From Gammaproteobacteria bacterium (GTDB taxonomy: Bacteria; Pseudomonadota; Gammaproteobacteria; Pseudomonadales; Azotimanducaceae), in NCBI GenBank assembly GCA_018656865.1, contig JABHYO010000142.1, positions 1-64,000 on the forward strand: a stretch of DNA of 64,000 bases. Reading direction: 5' to 3'. A model generated the notes under the pieces. It did no database searches and was not told the origin of the DNA. It saw only the letters and a program-made list of their open reading frames with translations. Positions 41,520 to 51,002 of this stretch are shown piece by piece; the first letter of the stretch is position 1; every line of letters begins with the position of its first letter. The position numbers and the translations under genes were made by a program.

Positions 41520-42136
41520 TGTTGCAGGGGTTGATTGAATCAATCAGGGAACGAACGGCTGCTCAAATGGAGAAGCCGGTTCCGTCGCATATGAATGTAT
41601 TCAATTGCTTCGGTGGTATCTCCCTGTTGCTTATTCTGCTTCAGCTCGTTACCGGCGTTGTGATGCTGTTCTACTTCATACCAGAACCCGATAAGGCCCT
41701 GTTAAGTATCGAGGCGATGAGTAATGAGGTTCGCGGAGGATGGCTGCTTCGTGACGGGCATCGTTGGGGTTCGACAATACTACTGGCTTTTGTATTTTCT
41801 CACATGGTTGCCGTGTTCTATTTCAAGGCCTATCAAAGTCCGCGTCAGTTAACCTGGACCTCCGGCGTTGTGCAAATGACCATAGTCTTTTTGCTGGTGA
41901 CGACCGGTATTCTTTTGCCATGGGATTGGCGTGCTTATTGGGCTTATGCCCTCTGGATGGATTACATCGCCACCTGGCCGTTGATTGGGGATTATCTCAA
42001 AGAAGCTGCACTCGGTACGTTCACGCTGAACCGGGTCTTCTATACACATGTGCTATTTCTTCCCTTGCTGCTTGGTGGATTCTTACTGTTTCATTTCAGA
42101 ATGGTAAGAAAGTACGGCATCAAGGAACCTTTATAG
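41516..42136 (+). CDS. Cytochrome b N-terminal (b6-like) subunit
   Basis: About 4 TM; two His pairs HRWGSTILLAFVFSH and HVLFLPLLLGGFLLFH for bis-heme b; GILLPWDWRAYWAY. Confidence 0.9.
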   Translation: MMLQGLIESIRERTAAQMEKPVPSHMNVFNCFGGISLLLILLQLVTGVVMLFYFIPEPDKALLSIEAMSNEVRGGWLLRDGHRWGSTILLAFVFSHMVAVFYFKAYQSPRQLTWTSGVVQMTIVFLLVTTGILLPWDWRAYWAYALWMDYIATWPLIGDYLKEAALGTFTLNRVFYTHVLFLPLLLGGFLLFHFRMVRKYGIKEPL

Positions 42137-42144
42137 GGTATCGG

Positions 42145-42825
42145 ATGATGGCAGACAACAAGCGGAGAATAAGAAGGGAGCCTAAGTATGATCCTCCCTA
42201 CCCGCAGGAGTTTTATGCGTTCTGGCCAGGCCATGTGCTCAGAGCGTTCATACTCCTTGTTGTCATTTATGCTGCAGTTTTTGTTCTCGCCGCATTGTAT
42301 CGGGTACCAATGGACCCGAATATGCCGCCTATGCCAGACGAGGGTGTCAATATTCCTGCACCTGAATGGTATCTCTTTCTGTTCTTCCAACCGTTCTGGT
42401 ATCTGACCGGCGAGGACGCCAAGTGGATGTCTTTAGGTACCTTCTGGGCACCTTTTGCCATTCTTATTGCTCTGTTTCTGGTGCCAGTGTTTTTTGGCAA
42501 GAAGAAAGTGCGACAACCGATGGCTGGATGGCAGAAGGCGATTTTTGCCCTGGTTGCGGCAGGAATTTGGGGTGTGTCCGGGTTGGCTGTAGTGGGCAGC
42601 GGTTATCCAGCGAAGACAACCGGTTGTTCATCCTGTCATAACCCCATGATGGGAGTCCGGCAAGCCCTGCCTCCTGTCACCATGGGTGAATACTACAAGG
42701 TTGAGCGTCAGCGGCAGATTGAACTGGGTGGCTACAGGATAGGCGATACCTCAGGTTATGGTGGGTCCTATAAGGACGCTAACTGGCAATTACGCCATTT
42801 CTACGAACCGACGATGACCTGGTGA
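42145..42825 (+). CDS. Cytochrome b C-terminal (subunit IV-like) domain fused to a C-terminal c-type heme motif
   Basis: PAPEWYLFLFFQPFWYL (PEWY), about 3-4 TM, CSSCHNPMMG; start is internal ATG 42145. Confidence 0.85.
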   Translation: MMADNKRRIRREPKYDPPYPQEFYAFWPGHVLRAFILLVVIYAAVFVLAALYRVPMDPNMPPMPDEGVNIPAPEWYLFLFFQPFWYLTGEDAKWMSLGTFWAPFAILIALFLVPVFFGKKKVRQPMAGWQKAIFALVAAGIWGVSGLAVVGSGYPAKTTGCSSCHNPMMGVRQALPPVTMGEYYKVERQRQIELGGYRIGDTSGYGGSYKDANWQLRHFYEPTMTW

Positions 42826-42828
42826 TAT

Positions 42829-44022
42829 ATGGGTACATTTAGGTTCCTCATAGTCCTGATCGCTTTCCAGTCGCTGGTGCCAGCCCTGGTGCGTGCAGCG
42901 GGTGTCGAAGCATTATCGCCGATTACGGAATATCCACTTCCGGAATCCTTGAGTTCCCCTTACGCCATCGAATTGGATGCCAGCAGTAGAGTCTGGTTTA
43001 CGGAAAAGGTCGGTCAACACCTTGCCATGTTCGATCCGAAGGACGAACAGTTCAGGGTACACAAACTTCCTGAATCGTGGGGCAAGGTCGGTCCGGCGCA
43101 ACTTGCCATTACTGATGCAGGTGAAATCTGGTTCACCATTCATCGTTGGGCTGAGGATGCTGCTCAGACCAATGTGTTAGGAAAATTCTCGCCGTCAACG
43201 AATAGCTTCACCCGGTACGAAATTTCACTGGATGCATCACCCCAGGAAATAGTGATCGGTGAGCAGGGCATGTTGTGGCTGGTTGCTGCTGACAGAAATC
43301 AACTGTTGAAAGTGGATGCTGGGACGGGAAAAGTCGTGAGTTATCAAATTCCGACACCGGACAGTAATCCCCAGGGACTAACTATCGATCATAAAGGTGA
43401 CGTTTGGTTCAGTGAACCTAACGTCAACAAAATCGGCAGGTTCTCGCCGAATGATGGCTATTTTAAGGAATTTGATATCCCCACTGCTTTTGCCAATCCC
43501 GGAAGTATGGCCGTGGATGTTGAGGGCAAGGTCTGGTTTGTCGAACGATCCTCGAATCGACTCGGCGTACTGTATCCGGATTTGAATCGCTTCGATGAGG
43601 CGCTTATCCCAACCCTCAATGCCTTACCTCATGCCATAGACGCAGATGGCCAGGGCAGACTGTGGTTCCTGGAGTATCGTGGCAACAAGGTTGGTGTGTT
43701 TGATCCCCAATCAGCGACATTCAATGAATTTGATATCCCAAGATATAACAGCTTTCCCGGCGAGATGGTCATCGATCACGAACAGAACTTGATCTGGTTC
43801 ACCGAAAGCAATGCGGAAAGCAGTCAGTTGGGTGTGCTGTCCATTGGGCTGGCCGGCCTCCCGTCGAAAAGCGGGCAAATGGATGACATCGCCGAGGCGA
43901 CAAAGACGGTAAGCAACGGAGTTGCAAATGATTATCTGGTGCCTGTGGTTGGACTTGTTCTGCTGACAATCCTCCTGGGTACAGGTGTTTGGGCAACGAC
44001 CAGATCCGGGGAGGTTGGCTGA
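42829..44022 (+). CDS. Virginiamycin B lyase (Vgb)-like beta-propeller protein with C-terminal TM anchor
   Basis: Repeated xxVWFTE..xNKIGRFSPxxxxFxEFDIP blades; C-terminal VPVVGLVLLTILLGTGVWATTR. Confidence 0.85.
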   Translation: MGTFRFLIVLIAFQSLVPALVRAAGVEALSPITEYPLPESLSSPYAIELDASSRVWFTEKVGQHLAMFDPKDEQFRVHKLPESWGKVGPAQLAITDAGEIWFTIHRWAEDAAQTNVLGKFSPSTNSFTRYEISLDASPQEIVIGEQGMLWLVAADRNQLLKVDAGTGKVVSYQIPTPDSNPQGLTIDHKGDVWFSEPNVNKIGRFSPNDGYFKEFDIPTAFANPGSMAVDVEGKVWFVERSSNRLGVLYPDLNRFDEALIPTLNALPHAIDADGQGRLWFLEYRGNKVGVFDPQSATFNEFDIPRYNSFPGEMVIDHEQNLIWFTESNAESSQLGVLSIGLAGLPSKSGQMDDIAEATKTVSNGVANDYLVPVVGLVLLTILLGTGVWATTRSGEVG

Positions 44023-44023
44023 C

Positions 44024-45049
44024 ATGAAGGCTCGCCGTCCGGTGACACAAGGTAGGAAGGTCGCATTAAGCCTGCTGAGTATTGCACTGCTATTGATGGG
44101 GTATTCATCCTTTGCGGTCCAGACTACGCAGCTCTATACCATCCCAACGGCCTACTCAGCGACATCGAGGATAGTGTCATCGAAAGACGATATCTGGTTT
44201 GTAGAGTTCAATAGCAACAAGATCGGTTTTTTCAACAAGACCAACCATGAATTCAGTGAATTTGATATTCCCACAAAGAGCAGTTATCCATCTGACATCA
44301 CGGTGGGAGTGGGCGGTTTGCTTTGGTACACGCAACAGGATGCCAATCAACTAGGCAGCTTCAATCCTATTACCAAAACTTTCAAGGAATACGATATTCC
44401 CACAATTGAAAGTTTACCCTTGAGATTGGCGACGGATAGACAGGGTGATCTATGGATCACGGAACACTACGGCAACCGGCTGGCTCATTTTGACGTGCGT
44501 AGTGAGACCTTTACTGAATATGAGATTCCAACACCTTCCAGCAGGCCGACAGGAATTGCGGTAGATGCGCAGGGAAGAGTGTGGTTTCTGGAAACCCAGG
44601 GCAACAAGCTTGGATTTCTTGACCCTGACGAGGGGTCATTTTTTGAGATTTCATTGCCAGAATCATTCGAGGTGCCGATTGATCTTACGATCGATCGCGA
44701 GGGTGTCATCTGGTTTGGCGGGAGACGAAGTGGCAAGTTGATTGCCTACGATCCTGCCCGGAAGGAATTTGATATACACCGTATTCCAGGTGGTGGGGTC
44801 ATTGCCGGATTGGCCGTTGATGAAACGGGCAGGATTGTGTTCGCATTGGAAAATCCAGGAAAGATTGGATTATTTGACCCTAAAACACGGGAATTTCGGG
44901 TAGTGAAGGCGGTTCTGGAAGACAGTGAACCGTACGATATTGATGCAGACGAAGAAGGCAACATCTGGTTTGCGGATATGAAGAGTAATGCACTATGTAG
45001 GTTAGATGGTCAGGTAATGTCTTTAGCCGTTACCTTAAATCAAGAGTAA
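44024..45049 (+). CDS. Second Vgb-like beta-propeller protein (tandem paralogue)
   Basis: Same IWFVEFNSNKIGFFNK..FSEFDIP blade repeat; ATG 44024 abuts the upstream stop. Confidence 0.85.
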   Translation: MKARRPVTQGRKVALSLLSIALLLMGYSSFAVQTTQLYTIPTAYSATSRIVSSKDDIWFVEFNSNKIGFFNKTNHEFSEFDIPTKSSYPSDITVGVGGLLWYTQQDANQLGSFNPITKTFKEYDIPTIESLPLRLATDRQGDLWITEHYGNRLAHFDVRSETFTEYEIPTPSSRPTGIAVDAQGRVWFLETQGNKLGFLDPDEGSFFEISLPESFEVPIDLTIDREGVIWFGGRRSGKLIAYDPARKEFDIHRIPGGGVIAGLAVDETGRIVFALENPGKIGLFDPKTREFRVVKAVLEDSEPYDIDADEEGNIWFADMKSNALCRLDGQVMSLAVTLNQE

Positions 45050-45077
45050 GAAACCCAACAATACTGGGGGTATTGAA

Positions 45078-46025
45078 ATGAAGAGTTATTCGAAAGTGTT
45101 TCTGCAAACCTTAACGATGAGTATTGCCGTGTTATTGGCAAGCTCTCAATTGTTTGCAGCTGAAAAAAGATGCACCGCTCAAGGGAAGAAAGTTGAGTGT
45201 CCGGTCCAGAGTGACAAGGCGTTACTGGCCGCGCAGGAAGCTTATGAAAAGGAAGCCACTGATATGGCTGAAGGCAAGGCCGGTAGCACCTATGGTATTG
45301 CACCCTTTGATTATCTGACCGGTGTCGGAAAGCGAACGGAAGGTACGACGCTCTCTGAAGGTGATAGTGGTTACGGTGATTCGTCTACAGGCCGTACGGA
45401 GCTCTGGGACCGGGTTGCCAACGCTAGCGAAGGAGAAGCTATCTACAATCAGTGGACGAACAACTGGTCACCCAGTTTTGATGAAACACTGGTAGCTGGT
45501 GCGGACCCCAATGAAGGTAAGCAATGGTATTACGTCTACTGCATTACCTGTCATGGTTGGACGCTTCAAGGTGATGGGCCGAGTGCTTTGGCGATAGACC
45601 CAAAACCCAGGATTCTGACAGCTGGCAATAAGTACATGAACCAGAAGACGAATCTTGAGCTGTTTACCGCGATTAAGGGTGGTGGTGAAGCAGTTAGTCT
45701 GTCTTCTTCGATGCCTGCCTGGGGTAATTTCCTCATGGATCAGGATATCTGGAACATCGTTGCCTGGATTCGTGCCATGTCAGATGTTGGCCAGCCAAAA
45801 TCCATTGAAGAATACCTGAATCCAAAATCTTCATATCAGATGTCGGCAAGCGACGTGAATCCTCTCAATGTCAAAGAGAATGAGGATTTTCTTGATGCAC
45901 AGGAGATGATGGAAATTGATCTCGGTGGTAGAGGAGGCGGGGCCCTGGTTGGTGGCGGTTATGTCGAAGGCGGATTGCGTAAAAAGCCTGAAGATGTGGC
46001 AGATAAGGTCGGCAAGAAGTACTAG
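45078..46025 (+). CDS. Monoheme c-type cytochrome (periplasmic)
   Basis: Signal peptide; YCITCHGW; possible axial Met in SSSMPAWGNFLMDQDIWNIVAWIRAM. Confidence 0.88.
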   Translation: MKSYSKVFLQTLTMSIAVLLASSQLFAAEKRCTAQGKKVECPVQSDKALLAAQEAYEKEATDMAEGKAGSTYGIAPFDYLTGVGKRTEGTTLSEGDSGYGDSSTGRTELWDRVANASEGEAIYNQWTNNWSPSFDETLVAGADPNEGKQWYYVYCITCHGWTLQGDGPSALAIDPKPRILTAGNKYMNQKTNLELFTAIKGGGEAVSLSSSMPAWGNFLMDQDIWNIVAWIRAMSDVGQPKSIEEYLNPKSSYQMSASDVNPLNVKENEDFLDAQEMMEIDLGGRGGGALVGGGYVEGGLRKKPEDVADKVGKKY

Positions 46026-46047
46026 CCCTGGTGTTTTATAATGCATA

Positions 46048-46073
46048 AGAGCCGATGAATAATCATCGGCTCT
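46048..46073 (+). terminator. Strong intra-cluster hairpin (attenuator/terminator-like)
   Basis: AGAGCCGATGA-ATAA-TCATCGGCTCT perfect 11-bp stem followed by CGATTGTTTGTCT. Confidence 0.6.
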
Positions 46074-46142
46074 CGATTGTTTGTCTAACATTTGTGATAC
46101 TTGTTAGGAAGAATAGCTCTATCTAATGGTGGCCGCAAAGTT

Positions 46143-46649
46143 ATGAAGAACACTGCAATCGTTATTGGTGTTCTGTTTTTGTTGACTGTCACCGCTTCGG
46201 GCGTAATGGTTTATGCGCCGATTGAGAAGATCAGCCAGAAGGTAAAGTCCGAAGGTTATCTTCCGTACACCACTGACGAGGCTGTGTCACTGGCCTATGA
46301 ACGGTGTGGTACATGCCACGACGTGGACAAGGTTCTGCTTTACTGTTCGCGTTGTGGACCCCCATTTATTGTTACAATCCACTTCATGAAAAAATACATC
46401 GAGCTGGCAAATCTCGATGGCGGTCGCCTCGAACCTCTCACGGACGCCGAAGCTGTTGCCATATCCCAGGTGTGGAACGGGCTGATTGGGAATTGGGAGG
46501 GAGACTGGAGAGTTCAGGATATGAGGAAGTTACTTGGCAGTGATCAAGCGCTCATTGATTTGTTGGAGACACCTGTTGCAGACAGACCGATCGAGCTTTC
46601 GCTGGCGGATAAGGCAGCCCCCGGATCCTATAAAGAACAGACTCAGTAG
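46143..46649 (+). CDS. Membrane-anchored or periplasmic cytochrome c-like protein with an additional CxxC
   Basis: N-terminal TM/signal; CGTCHDVDKVLLYCSRCGPP. Confidence 0.75.
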   Translation: MKNTAIVIGVLFLLTVTASGVMVYAPIEKISQKVKSEGYLPYTTDEAVSLAYERCGTCHDVDKVLLYCSRCGPPFIVTIHFMKKYIELANLDGGRLEPLTDAEAVAISQVWNGLIGNWEGDWRVQDMRKLLGSDQALIDLLETPVADRPIELSLADKAAPGSYKEQTQ

Positions 46650-46661
46650 ACTTCGGTAAAC

Positions 46662-47600
46662 ATGATTACCGTAGAAAAGCTCGTAAAAGATTATGGTAGC
46701 CATCGGGCTATTGATGACATTTCTTTCTCTATGGAAGAGGGTGAAATTCTCGGATTTCTTGGTCCCAACGGGGCCGGGAAGACAACCATGATGCGTATTC
46801 TCACCTGCTGCATGCCTTCGACCAGCGGTCGTGCAACGGTAGCGGGTTTCGATTGTCTGGAAGATCCTCTGGAAGTTCGGAGAAGGATTGGGTATCTGCC
46901 TGAACGGGTACCGCTTTATGACGATATGCGGGTTTCAGACTATCTGGCTTTCGTAGCGGGTATGAAAGGTATGGCTAGCGACCTCATCTCTCAAAGTGTG
47001 AAGCGGACGGCAGAAGATTGCGGTCTTGATGATGTCTATGATCGTCGTATAAGCAACATTTCAAGAGGGTACAGACAAAGGGTGGGGCTTGCTCAGGCGC
47101 TGTTAAATGACCCCGAAGTGTTGATTCTGGATGAACCCACCGTGGGGCTGGACCCGGGTCAGATCAAAGAAATTCGGGGACTGATCAAGAATCTTTCCGA
47201 CAGGCATACGATAATATTGAGTACACACATCCTGCCGGAAGTCAGTCTGCTCTGCAGCAAAGTGGTCATTATCAATCAGGGAAAATTGGTCGCCATGGAT
47301 ACGCCGGAAAACCTGAGTGCTCAGGTGGATGATTCATCCAGGTTGATGTTGAGACTCGGTGGCCCTGTCGATCAGGTGGAAGAAGCCCTGGGTCGGGTTC
47401 CAGGGGTGATCAACGTTCAACGTGAAGAAAGTCCTGACTCGGATTCAAACGCCTTTTCCCTGGATTTTGCAGCAGGGCAGAATGCTCGTAAGGATCTGCA
47501 ATTATTGATTGCTGAAAAAGGCTGGGATTTGATGGAAATGCGAAACCTCTCTGCGAGTCTTGAGGATGTCTTTATCAAACTGGTTACCAGGGAAGACTAG
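46662..47600 (+). CDS. ABC transporter ATP-binding protein (NosF/GldA-like)
   Basis: GPNGAGKTTMMRIL, ISRGYRQRVGLAQAL, VLILDEPTVGLDP. Confidence 0.9.
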   Translation: MITVEKLVKDYGSHRAIDDISFSMEEGEILGFLGPNGAGKTTMMRILTCCMPSTSGRATVAGFDCLEDPLEVRRRIGYLPERVPLYDDMRVSDYLAFVAGMKGMASDLISQSVKRTAEDCGLDDVYDRRISNISRGYRQRVGLAQALLNDPEVLILDEPTVGLDPGQIKEIRGLIKNLSDRHTIILSTHILPEVSLLCSKVVIINQGKLVAMDTPENLSAQVDDSSRLMLRLGGPVDQVEEALGRVPGVINVQREESPDSDSNAFSLDFAAGQNARKDLQLLIAEKGWDLMEMRNLSASLEDVFIKLVTRED

Positions 47601-47611
47601 GGAGACTCTGG

Positions 47612-48391
47612 ATGAATATCAGAAGTATTGGGCTGATCTATCGAAGAGAACTTGGCAGCTACTTCAGCTCTCATATTGCCTACGTCGTTATTGCGGTGTT
47701 TCTGCTGGTTACGGGATATTTTTTTTATAACCTGCTGGCATCCTTTTCAGTCATCAGTTTTCAGGCACAAACTAATGCCATGCTGGCTCGCCAGGCCAAC
47801 CTGCTTAATATCAATGAAACTGTGGTCAGGCCCCTGTTTGGAAATATCAGCATCGTGATGTTGTTGATGACGCCTTTTCTGACAATGCGCTTGATAGCAG
47901 AAGAGCGTAAGTCACGCACACTGGAGTTACTACGAAGTTATCCTGTCAGTGATATTGATGTCATATTGGCCAAGTACTTTGCCTGCATGACGGTTTTGCT
48001 GGCCATGATCCTGCCCACTTTGATTTATCCAATCTTCCTGGTGACCCTGGGAGATCCAGAGGTCATGCCGATTGCGACAGGTTATCTTGGGCTAATTCTC
48101 CTAGGTGGTACATTTATCGCGGTTGGATTGTTTGCTTCGTCCATTACAGAAAATCAGATAGTCGCTGCATCGGTGTCCTTTGGCCTTCTGTTCTGCTTCT
48201 GGTTGCTGAGTTACTCGGTAGCATTCGTATCAGCTGGATTTGGCAGATTCCTGACCTATATCGCCATTAACGAACATCTTGAGAGCCTGGCAAAAGGGGT
48301 GCTTGATTCCGAGGACATCATCTACTACCTGGGTTTGATTGCGTTGTTCCTCTTTCTCTCGCTCCGAAGTATGGAGTCAAAGCAGTGGTAG
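47612..48391 (+). CDS. ABC transporter permease (NosY/GldF-like)
   Basis: About 6 TM; RLIAEERKSRTLELLRSYPVSDIDVILAKY. Confidence 0.88.
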   Translation: MNIRSIGLIYRRELGSYFSSHIAYVVIAVFLLVTGYFFYNLLASFSVISFQAQTNAMLARQANLLNINETVVRPLFGNISIVMLLMTPFLTMRLIAEERKSRTLELLRSYPVSDIDVILAKYFACMTVLLAMILPTLIYPIFLVTLGDPEVMPIATGYLGLILLGGTFIAVGLFASSITENQIVAASVSFGLLFCFWLLSYSVAFVSAGFGRFLTYIAINEHLESLAKGVLDSEDIIYYLGLIALFLFLSLRSMESKQW

Positions 48392-49965
48392 ATTCTGCTG
48401 GCAAGGGTAAGTATCGGATGTTGAGCGGTATCCTGGGCGTTGTACTTGCTGCTGCGGGCGGAATTGTCTTCGCAATCAGTGGTCAGCTTGGCAATCTATC
48501 CCTGGCGCTAATCTGGGCAGGGGTGCTTCTGCTTACGTATTTCGTCTACACACAACTTGATCTGATTCGGGGATTTGTAGGCAAGCGTTCAACTTTCTAT
48601 GGTGCCAATACCCTGGTGATGACCATCGTCTTTCTGGTTCTTCTGGTGTTAGCTGCCTATATGTCGGTTCGTCATAAGGTCAGGATAGACTTAACCGAAA
48701 CTGGTCGATATACCCTGGCCCCGCAGACTGTTAAGACCTTGCGTTCGCTGCCTTCTGATATTGAGGTTATTGCATTTTATCGCAGTGATGAGCGTACCCG
48801 TCAGGCCATGGCGGATTTGCTTAAAGAATATTCATACTACTCGCCAAGCTTCAAGTTTCGTTTCATTGATCCTGATCAGAGTCCGTTGGAAGCAGCAGAA
48901 TATGGTGTCACTTCATACAGGACGACATTGATCAGACATGAAGGCAAGCAGGAAGTGGTCAGCTTCGAATCGGAAAATAAGCTGACTAATGCTCTGCTCA
49001 AGGTGCTGCGAAAAGAGACTAAACGAATCTATTTCGTTAAGGGGCATGGTGAAAACAGCCTTGCCAGTACTGAGAATGTTGGTTATGCCGCAGTGAAGGA
49101 GGCCCTTGAAAAAGAGCATCACGAGGTGCGTGATCTATTGCTGATTGGGTCGGATGGTGTGCCTGAAGATGCAGCTGTTGTCGTTGTTGCGGGTGCGAAA
49201 ACGGCGCTTCTACCCGGAGAGCTGGAGATGCTGACAGACTATTTGCGCCAGGGTGGTAGAGCACTTTTTATGCTGGACCCTGGTGACGCTCCTCAGTTTG
49301 CTCGGTACTTACAGGAATTTGGATTCAGTGTTGGCGAAGATATTGTTATCGATCAACTCAGTAAGGTCTTTGGGGGAAACTACCTGACACCTGTCGTCTC
49401 AGAATACTTCAAGGACCATCCAATTACCGCTGAATTTGATCTGGCGACCTTCTTTCCAATGGCTCAAACAGTATCCATAGAAGAGGATGGTTCCACGGGT
49501 AGCCAGAACCTTGCCAAAACCAGTAATAGCAGCTGGGCGAAAAGGTCCGGTATTCTGGATGAAAACAACCTCGATTTTGATCAAGCCACGGGTGTTGCTG
49601 GTCCGCTTAACATCATTTCTGTGACGTCGATTCCCGTTGATGAAGACCTGCCTGATGGAACTAAACAGACAGATAATCCTGATCTTAAGAAGTGGGGCAA
49701 GGTGGTGGTCATTGGTGATTCCAATTTCGTCAGCAATGCCTATATTCAGATGGCAGGTAATCGCGACCTGTTTCTAAATGTTGTCGATTGGCTGGCGGAA
49801 GAACATCTCCTTATCTCCATTCGTAAAAAGGCACCGGGGCTCTCACCCATTACAATGACAGCAGTCGAGGGTCGGATGGTTTTCTGGGTCTGTGTCATCA
49901 TTTTCCCTTCACTGGCATTGATCCTGGGTTTTGCTGTTATTGCTCGCAATAGGGCTCAGGATTGA
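48385..49965 (+). CDS. GldG-like ABC-associated protein
   Basis: N-terminal TMs, RIDLTETGRYTLAPQTVKTLRSL, VVVAGAKTALLPGELEMLTDYLRQGGRALFMLDP, C-terminal TM. Confidence 0.85.
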   Translation: MVDSAGKGKYRMLSGILGVVLAAAGGIVFAISGQLGNLSLALIWAGVLLLTYFVYTQLDLIRGFVGKRSTFYGANTLVMTIVFLVLLVLAAYMSVRHKVRIDLTETGRYTLAPQTVKTLRSLPSDIEVIAFYRSDERTRQAMADLLKEYSYYSPSFKFRFIDPDQSPLEAAEYGVTSYRTTLIRHEGKQEVVSFESENKLTNALLKVLRKETKRIYFVKGHGENSLASTENVGYAAVKEALEKEHHEVRDLLLIGSDGVPEDAAVVVVAGAKTALLPGELEMLTDYLRQGGRALFMLDPGDAPQFARYLQEFGFSVGEDIVIDQLSKVFGGNYLTPVVSEYFKDHPITAEFDLATFFPMAQTVSIEEDGSTGSQNLAKTSNSSWAKRSGILDENNLDFDQATGVAGPLNIISVTSIPVDEDLPDGTKQTDNPDLKKWGKVVVIGDSNFVSNAYIQMAGNRDLFLNVVDWLAEEHLLISIRKKAPGLSPITMTAVEGRMVFWVCVIIFPSLALILGFAVIARNRAQD

Positions 49966-50996
49966 ACTCCACCAGGAAAACTCTCTTCTGGCTGATTACC
50001 CTTCTGCTGGTGGCTGGCGGATTCTACGTTCTCGATCAGCAGGTTGCAGAACAAGACAGGATTACCGAAGAGAATCTGAGACTGTTTCACTTCACACCGG
50101 ATGATGTCGAAGAGTTCTGGATAGCGGGTAAAGAAGATGGCCTGAGAGTGAAAGTTCATCGTCGCGACGGAGAGTGGTGGTTGAAGTTTCCCATCGTTGC
50201 CAGGGGGGATGATTCGAAGATTGATTCATTGCTGACCAACGTCGTGGTGTCACGCAAAGACCGCACTCTGTTTGAAGAGGCTGATGCCGGCAAGATGCAG
50301 GAATTGGGTCTCGATACCCCCTCTATTGAAATGACATTTATTACCTCAGGAGTTACCGAACATGCCAGCGGTACTCCAACGTCGAATGACGCGGTAAATA
50401 CCGCTGTGGTGGAGCGTAGTCCATCGAAAGTAGAGACGACAATATTCTTTGGGGATTCAGGCCCGACGAACAACGTAGCCTATGCCATGTTGTCTAAAGA
50501 TTCTCGAGTCTTCCGTATCCACTCCGATGTGAGAACCGAAGCCGACAGATCTGTCTACGATCTGCGTGACAAATCGCTGTTGTCCTTTGACCCGCTGAAA
50601 CTACTAACGGTGGATATAACTCGCCGGGACCTGCCGCATCTGGTTATAGAGCATGACAATGGCCGTTGGAACATGCTTGAGCCGTCGGTGGCCAGGGCTT
50701 CCCAGCAGAATGTGCTGGAAGGTCTGTTTATGATTAAGGACGATGAAATTAAGGCATTCCTGGGTGGCGATCTTGAGAATAAGCAGGCCTATGGGTTAGA
50801 TGCCCCAAGAATCCGCATTTCTATAAAAGATCAGCAAAGAGATGAGCCCTACGTGCTGATTATTGGCGATAAGGACAGAAGCAGGCGAGGGTACTTTGCT
50901 CTGACTAATCGAAGCGAAGAAGTGCTGGTAGTAACCGAAGATCTTGTCAATTACTTGCTTTCAATCAAGGACAGTTGGCAGGAAATCCCATCATAA
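49962..50996 (+). CDS. DUF4340-like protein
   Basis: N-terminal TM, repeated FTPDDVEEFWIAGKEDGLRVKVHRRDGEWWL-type units; follows GldG. Confidence 0.75.
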   Translation: MNSTRKTLFWLITLLLVAGGFYVLDQQVAEQDRITEENLRLFHFTPDDVEEFWIAGKEDGLRVKVHRRDGEWWLKFPIVARGDDSKIDSLLTNVVVSRKDRTLFEEADAGKMQELGLDTPSIEMTFITSGVTEHASGTPTSNDAVNTAVVERSPSKVETTIFFGDSGPTNNVAYAMLSKDSRVFRIHSDVRTEADRSVYDLRDKSLLSFDPLKLLTVDITRRDLPHLVIEHDNGRWNMLEPSVARASQQNVLEGLFMIKDDEIKAFLGGDLENKQAYGLDAPRIRISIKDQQRDEPYVLIIGDKDRSRRGYFALTNRSEEVLVVTEDLVNYLLSIKDSWQEIPS

Positions 50997-51002
50997 TTGG
51001 CC

